Part shown: piece by piece, positions 57,950 through 64,000 of the stretch
Layout: each line of letters begins with the position of its first letter
Position numbering within the stretch: the first letter of the stretch is position 1
Assembly (NCBI GenBank): GCA_003952965.2
Contig: CM025851.1
Location: forward strand, 17,904,618 to 17,968,617
DNA: 64,000 bases
Origin: Morella rubra
Taxonomy: Eukaryota; Streptophyta; Magnoliopsida; Fagales; Myricaceae
Reading direction: 5' to 3'
The notes under the pieces: model-generated
What the model was told of the DNA's origin: nothing
Databases searched by the model: none
The model's input: only the letters and a program-made list of their open reading frames with translations
Position numbers and translations under genes: made by a program

Positions 57950-59470
57950 TTTAAACAAGCTAATAATTTTGCCTTACTTTCTCAACTTGAGCCTAAGAAT
58001 TTTCTTGAGGCTAAAGATGATGAAAGTTTGATCCATGCTATGGAAAAGGGGTTAAAACAATTTGAGAAAAACCAAGTATGGCATCTAGTTCTAGACCTCA
58101 AGGATTATCCAATTATTGATACAAAATATGTTTTTAGAAACAAAATGGATGAATCCAAGTTGTAGTGAGGAACAAGGCAAGATTGTAGCCCAAGGTTACA
58201 ATCAAGAAGAGGGGATTGATTTTGATGAAACTTTTGCTGTCGTTGCTCGTTTAAAATCTATTCATATGTTACTCGCTTTCGCTTGTTATAAAGATTTTAA
58301 ACTCTTTCAAATGGATGTGAAAAGTGCATTCTTAAATGGATTCCTCACGGAAGAAGTATATGTTGAGCAACCACTGGCTTTGAAGATGAAAAGCTTTCAA
58401 ATCATGTGTACAAGCTCACAAAGGCACTTTATGGACTTGAAATAAGCACCTCGAGCATGGTATGAACGTCTAAGTTCTTTTCTCATTGAAAATGATTTTT
58501 CACAAGGTAAAATTGATACTACTCTTTTTACTAAGAAAAAGACAATGAATTGTTAACGGTTCAAATTTATGTCGATGACATTATTTTTGGATCAACTAAT
58601 GAATCTTTGTGTCAAGAGTTCTCACAAGTCATGCAAGGTGAATTTGAGATGAGCCTCATGGGAGAATTGAACTATTTTTTTGGCCTCCAAATCAAACAAA
58701 CAATGAGGGCATCTTCATCAATCAAGCAAAGTATACGAGAGATCTTCTCAAGCGATTCAGTATGGATAACTCAAAACCTATGAGCACACCTATGAGTCCA
58801 TCTACAAAAATGGAAAAGGATGAGAAAGGTAAGGATGTGGACCAAACAAATATCGAGGTATGATTGGCTCTTACTCTATCTTACTGCTAGTAGATCGGAT
58901 ATAATGTTTAGTGTATATATGTGTGCTAGATTCCAATCTTGTCCTAAGGAATCTCATCTCCTTGCAGTTAAAAGAATTTTTAGATATCTTTTTGGCACTC
59001 AAAATCTTGGTTTGTTTTATCCCAAAAGTGTTGAATTTAATTTGCAAGGATACTCGGATACGGATTATGCAGGTGTAAAATTGATAAAAAAAAAAAAAAA
59101 AAGTACTAGTGATGCGTGCCAATTTCTTGGACCCTCACTAGTCTCTTAGTGTTGTAAGAAATAAAACTTCGTGGCTCTATCAACCACGAAAGCCGAGTAT
59201 ATTGTCATGGGCAATTGTTGTGCACAAGTATTGTGGATGAAACAACAATTAGAAGATTTTAATCTTCATTATTCTCTCATCCCAATAAAATGTGACAACA
59301 CCAGTGCGATTAATCTTACAAAAAATTCAATTCAGCACTCTAGAACAACGCATATTGAGATTAAGCATCATTTCATTTGAGATCATGCTCAAAAAGGGGA
59401 TATTGTTCTTCAATTCGTAAATACCGACCTTCAATTGGCGGATGTTTTCACAAAACCCCTTAATGGATAG
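57950..59470 (+). pseudogene. Reverse transcriptase and RNase H region of the SIRE-type element
   Basis: RT motifs FQMDVKSAFLNGFL and YVDDIIFGSTN, followed by the copia RNase H region with LGLFYPKS, GYSDTDYAG, STTKAEYI and the ending ADVFTKPL. Fossil copy. Confidence 0.86.
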
Positions 59471-59639
59471 ATTTTGCTTTATTCGCCAAGAAATTGGAAT
59501 GAGATTTCCTTTGGATTAAATTGAAGATATGTGTGTGTGATTTGTTCTTTTAATTGTGTTAATGATTGCATTAGACATGTTCTAATCTGTGTTTAAAGTG
59601 CTCTCTGTGCATTTTTTTAAAATCATACTTGTTCTTTGT

Positions 59640-61640
59640 GAAAACATTATATGTACTCTTTTTACATGCCATATATCAACACTTGGTAAAACAAGTGTCA
59701 ACACTTCTGGTTTTTCATGGCTGTTTTCACTAGAGAAGTACGTGTCGACACCAAAAATCCATGTGTTGACACATAAGCTTCCCTCTCGAGGGTCCTTTTA
59801 AACTGTGTTCTGGAGCATGTACAATGTATAGACACATTGAGGTAATGTGTCGACACATCTTTCGGGTTCACTGCTTTTTAAATGGGGGTATGGGTGGCAT
59901 ATTTATACTCTTTTAGGGTTATGGGTCAACACTTTACTTCTCTCCATCTCACAGACCCTTTTTTCTCTCCCAAACTGCGCGAACTTCACTCTCCCTTACA
60001 AATTCAGTTTACCCACTACCTTCTTCGAAAAATCCACCGCCAACAGCCCTAAATCTCCTCACAACACCTCTGCCTTGATGTCTTCCAGTCATTCCAAGCA
60101 TCCTTCTCAATAGACGTCATCTTCTGTTGGTTCAAGGGCACAGAAGAAAAGACAAGGTACTGAAGAACCCATTCCCACTCCAAAGGCCTACATTTATAAG
60201 TCAGGTCTTTGTAAAAATCATTTTGTTCAAGATTTTCAAAATAGAAAAGTTATTGCTGGAGTTGGGCTGATTTTCAATGGTTTAGTGAGAGTGGCTTTAA
60301 TTTTAAGGAGATGTTTGAATTTCAAGGATGGGTATTCTTGTAAATTTAAAGGTGGACTGTTATGTGTATTTGGTGAAATTGGTTTATGCTAATTTTCAAT
60401 ATTCAAAGTTTGAGGATGCCACCAGTTATGTGAATGGGAAGCAATTAGACCTGTTAGTTTCTTCCATAAATTCCTTGGTCTCTGCCCCTAATAGTGGAAA
60501 GAAGTTCTTTGATACTTATGGTTGGATTGGCATGTCTGAAGTAGAACGAATTGACATTCTTAGGGTTGTGTTGGATAATCCAGCCATAAATGAGGTGATT
60601 AGACCTATTGCTAGTGACCTGACAATTCCTAGAAGGATTTTGTATCATATGGTTAGCAATATTATTTTGCCAAGGACTAAGAAATTTAAGTAAATCACCT
60701 TTTTAGAATTGTTCGTTATGTACTGTCTAATCACTCATACTCATATGAACCTTGGTCATTTAATGTTCAATCACATGAAGGCTGCTACTGAGAAGAAGAA
60801 GCAATGGTTCCCTTATGGGATGTTTTTCACTCATATGTTTCATGTTCTTGAGGTTGATATGACTGGGAAGTAAGAGAAAAACCCAAAGACTCCAAGGAGT
60901 ATAATAAGAAAACTCTTTGGTTGATGGGTTTTATTCAAAATGAGGATGGAGAATGGGTAAAGAAAGGCGTGATGACACCTCAAAAAAGAAGTGAACGGGG
61001 TTCAAAATATGAACAAGAAAGTGAAGATGACGAAGAGGCTGACACTGAAAGGACCCCTACTAGAACTAGGACTCCTATGGGAGAGCACACTCCTATCTCT
61101 TTTCCTTCACTATAGATTGGTTCATCCTCCCGACTGCGTGCTACTAGTTCTCATGAGCCTTTTTTGAGTTCTCTTGAAGTTTCCTTGGCTGAGATAAAGG
61201 AAGAACAGAAGAAATTGAGTCAAAAATTAGAGGACATGACCACAAGCATGAAGACGGGGTTCGACAATATTAAGAAATTGCCCACTGATCATACTAAGTG
61301 TTTTGGGACTTTTGATAAGGATATGAGCGGTCTTAAGCATCAAGTCAACAACAGCATTCATGTGACTAGCAATGTGATTCAACATACTGTTGATGAGTTT
61401 GCTTCTACCTCTGTTGAGCTTCAGGCTTTTGTGAAGTCCTCTGCTAAAGATGTTGTTAAGGCCATTGAGGTCCATTTGGAAGAAAATAGAAATCTTCGTT
61501 CTCATGTCATGAATGGACGTATTGGTTCTCCATGACTTGGATGAATTGGCTAAAGAAGTTTGAGATTGAGCATCCTCCTCCTATTGGTTCTCCATAGCCA
61601 CCTACCTTTGACCTCCCCTTATCTTACTTTTTAATGATGC
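59640..61640 (+). pseudogene. Env-like 3' region of the SIRE-type element
   Basis: Starts with LTR-like text bearing TGTCGACAC words, then a coding-like stretch with SKHPSQ, KAYIYKSGLCKNHFVQDF and, near 61160, a coiled coil (SLAEIKEEQKKLSQKLEDM). Position and coiled coil fit the env-like ORF of SIRE/Maximus elements; there is no sign of a working envelope protein, and the region is broken. Confidence 0.65.
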
Positions 61641-62206
61641 CGAAGGGGGAGAAGTTCTTAGTACTATGTTGACTTCCTAGCTCTTAACTGAGGACATTCA
61701 TTTTGTATTTACCTTAGTTTGTCCTCTTATGTTTGTATTTATTTTGGTTGACTAAACACTTGACTTGCTTTATCTAATGGATATCTAAGTTTATTTATAT
61801 GTCTCAATTGGATTATTTTATTATGCTCATATCTGTTGATTTTCTAATGATGATTATAAGGGATTTGAGAAGTGTTTATCTCTTTGCACTTAATTATGAA
61901 TTTTTGAGACTTGCATCACAGTTAGTACTTCTATCTTTCAATTCTCAATATATGAAGTCTTGTGTCTAGATTGAAATGTGAAGTTTGGGAAGTTTGGAGA
62001 AAGGATATAGAAGTGCTCTTTTATATTTTTCAAATTTTGGGAAACCACTATTTATAAAGGAAACTCTTGCAAAATTTTTGTAAAATCTCAAAGTCCTTTT
62101 TGCTAAAAATGTCATGAAAAACTCCTGCTTGTTCTTAGGGGGAGCTTTTCCATTTGTTCGCAAATTACTTTTTTAAATGTTTTGTCATCATCAAAAAAGG
62201 GGAGAT

Positions 62207-63503
62207 TGTTAGCCCAAGGTTGTTTTGCAAACAATCCATATTTGATTTTGATGATAACAAAAATTCTAAGTTTTGAAGGCTTTAAAATTTTATATTATCA
62301 ATCCACTTTTCTAAAAGATATATTTCAAAGATCGAGTTTTTCTATCTAAAATATTTCTAAGTGGACTTGAACACCATTACATAAGTTGATGAAATCAATT
62401 TTCATATTGTAGGTGTTTTTAAGATATGTTGAAATGGATTGGACACTGTTAAAGAAGCTGAATTTTCTCTCAAGTACTAATAGTGTCGACACATTGCTTA
62501 ATGGTGTTGACATATTGCACTGACACCCTAGACAACAATTCCAGACCAAGTTTCATGGTGTCGACACATTGTCTAATGGTGTCGATACATTGCACTAACA
62601 CCCGAAACAATAATTTCAGATCAAGTTTCATGGTATCGACACATTGAAGACTAGTGTCAACACGTTACACTGTCTCTAGAGAGCACAATTCCAGACCATT
62701 TTTTGAAGTGTCAACACATGCTGACTATATGTCAACACATACCATGATTTTAAAGAAAATCTAGAACTACGCCAAATCATTCAAAATGCTCTAAAAAGAT
62801 GTGGGTGTCTTTCCAACGGTGCTTTTAATGGCTTTGAATACCGTTGAAGAAAAAGAAGATTTAAATAGAAGAAGTTAGAGAGAAAAAAACAACAAACGTG
62901 CTATTACTCTTGACCTAACTTTTAGAGAGAGAAAGTGCTTTGAAGAAGAGAGAAGACCGCACCTACCAAGAAAGCTTGTGATTCTCTTGCCAAACTTCAG
63001 CTTTCTATTGAGAATCATGTCTTCTTGCACACCTTTGTGCTTTTCACTTGTTTATACAGCTTTAAGAGCCATTCTTTAATATTTCTTTCTACTCATCCTT
63101 TGTAAATGACTTGAGTGTTGAGTAAACACTTGTCCTACTCATGTGGGTAGAAGAAATCCCTTAGATTTTAGGATTTGTGAAGTGAGTTAAAGCATGAGCT
63201 CGAAAAACGTTTTGTAAAAGTTTCTTATCACCCAAGAAGCTAAGGTGTAGTTACTATTTAAAAAATAGTGAAGGAAACCCAAGGAAGTCAATAGCCTTAA
63301 AGGTGGACGTAGGCAAGTGTTGGCCGAATCACCTAAAATTACGGTGTTATCTCTCTAACTCTATATCTCCTTTTTACACGTTTCATATCTCTCTTTGTGG
63401 TGCTTTATGCTTTTTTGTAATATTGCTTAAATTATCTTGAAAAAAATTTAATTTTTATTAAAACCCAATTCACCCCCCTCTTGGGTTGTTATTTAGACTT
63501 GCA
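62207..63503 (+). repeat. 3' LTR of the SIRE-type element
   Basis: Same ends as the 5' LTR. The hairpin near the end is retained (AACCCAA at 63462-63468, TTGGGTT at 63481-63487). Confidence 0.92.
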
Positions 63504-64000
63504 AAAAAAAATTAGAGCAACTAAACCATTAATATATTAGTACAATTCATTAATGTGTTGATAGCATCAGAAACTTTTGTTAGAACCTATTAAGAGAGAA
63601 ACTTTAGAACCAAAATTTTTACCTGTTGGTTACTTCTTGAATACATTTATGCTTTCATTGTGGGGACTAAAATAATATTAGAGTATTTAGTATAATTTTT
63701 TATGTATAAATTTGTTATATATTTTAAAATAAAAAGCATATACTAAATGTACTAGAAAAATATTATCAAGCACTTTCCATGTCCATTTTTGGAAATTTGT
63801 CTCCTCTCTATAGGCAAAAATTCATTAAATATGAATAGAAATAAATACATTTTTCAATCATCAACAATAGGGAGTTTGACATGATGCACCTGAACTACCA
63901 ATTTTGACTCCATTGCCTACTACCAATTTTATACATTGTGAATCCCTATAGACAACTTAAGAAGGGATGAATTAGGTTTCATAAAATATTTCGCAAATAT
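63504..64000. other. Intergenic; no supported gene
   Basis: AT-rich sequence. The last ~110 bp (from about 63880) contain CTACCAATTTTGACTCCATT-like phrases reminiscent of the left arm of a Mutator-type MITE that may continue beyond the window. Confidence 0.35.

Larger units (their letters stand above)
53402..63503 (+). mobile_element. Full-length SIRE-type copia retrotransposon, decayed, with env-like 3' region
   Basis: About 10.1 kb with LTRs at 53402-54764 and 62207-63503, a primer site just inside the 5' LTR and an AAAAAAGGGGAGAT purine tract before the 3' LTR. The order Gag, protease, integrase, reverse transcriptase, RNase H is that of Ty1/copia; a further coding-like region between RNase H and the 3' LTR marks the SIRE/Maximus lineage. 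The flanks AAAAC and AAAAA agree at 4 of 5 bases in an A-rich site. It is broken, with well over ten breaks across the coding region. The LTRs differ at several percent by eye, so it is older than the gag-only element. Confidence 0.92.

Noticed and set aside
59847-60113. Signal-peptide-like frame before the env-like region
   Set aside because: Composition follows LTR-like text and no membrane-fusion or cleavage features can be made out; kept only as part of the env-like region.

Overview
The window is nuclear DNA from a flowering plant, most likely a dicot. Coding sequence is split by GT/AG introns, the genes include an R2R3-MYB and a Dof transcription factor, the sequence is AT-rich, and most of it is transposable elements. 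No bacterial, phage or CRISPR structure was seen. The species cannot be named from the sequence alone.

Three host genes can be supported. (1) A pyridoxamine-5'-phosphate-oxidase-like flavoprotein gene on the minus strand (883-1879), with five exons in the window and the rest beyond position 1. (2) A complete R2R3-MYB gene on the minus strand (24143-25374), two exons, 283 residues, with a bHLH-interaction signature; it looks like a flavonoid-pathway (TT2/anthocyanin-like) regulator. (3) A complete Dof zinc-finger gene on the plus strand (50858-52265), two exons, 265 residues, with a 9-codon first exon. They are far apart and show no operon-like link.

Region by region: 1-4200 holds the flavoprotein gene, a foldback element just upstream of its start codon, an RNase H relic and a small Mutator-type MITE. 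4203-13125 is a large element with ~160-bp terminal inverted repeats. Inside it sits a gag-only LTR retrotransposon (5274-10049) with a perfect 5-bp target duplication, apparently landed in an older LTR-like sequence. 13661-18822 is a decayed CACTA transposon whose accessory-protein region is duplicated in tandem. 18952-24142 is intergenic with a hAT-like element and a second Mutator-type MITE. 25857-41335 is a CACTA-derived region with nested insertions; one of these is a TIR element that picked up two exons and an intron of a STRUBBELIG-type receptor kinase gene and was later split by a foldback insertion. 41416-42748 is a Harbinger/Tourist-like element. 45095-46278 is a solo copia LTR with a perfect 5-bp target duplication. 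53402-63503 is a decayed full-length SIRE-type copia element with an extra 3' env-like region.

The most interesting signals are non-coding: a 7-bp-stem, C-rich-loop hairpin kept near the LTR end in three different copia families with compensating stem changes; GTCGAC-centred palindromes repeated in the U3 of both SIRE-type families; the gag-only element as a possible passenger of SIRE-type machinery; the captured receptor-kinase fragment; two long inverted repeats that could make small RNAs (49394-49531 and 32661-33190); and an in-frame 54-bp minisatellite at 10150-10450. I did not find a convincing new multi-gene system. All identities and percentages are by eye.
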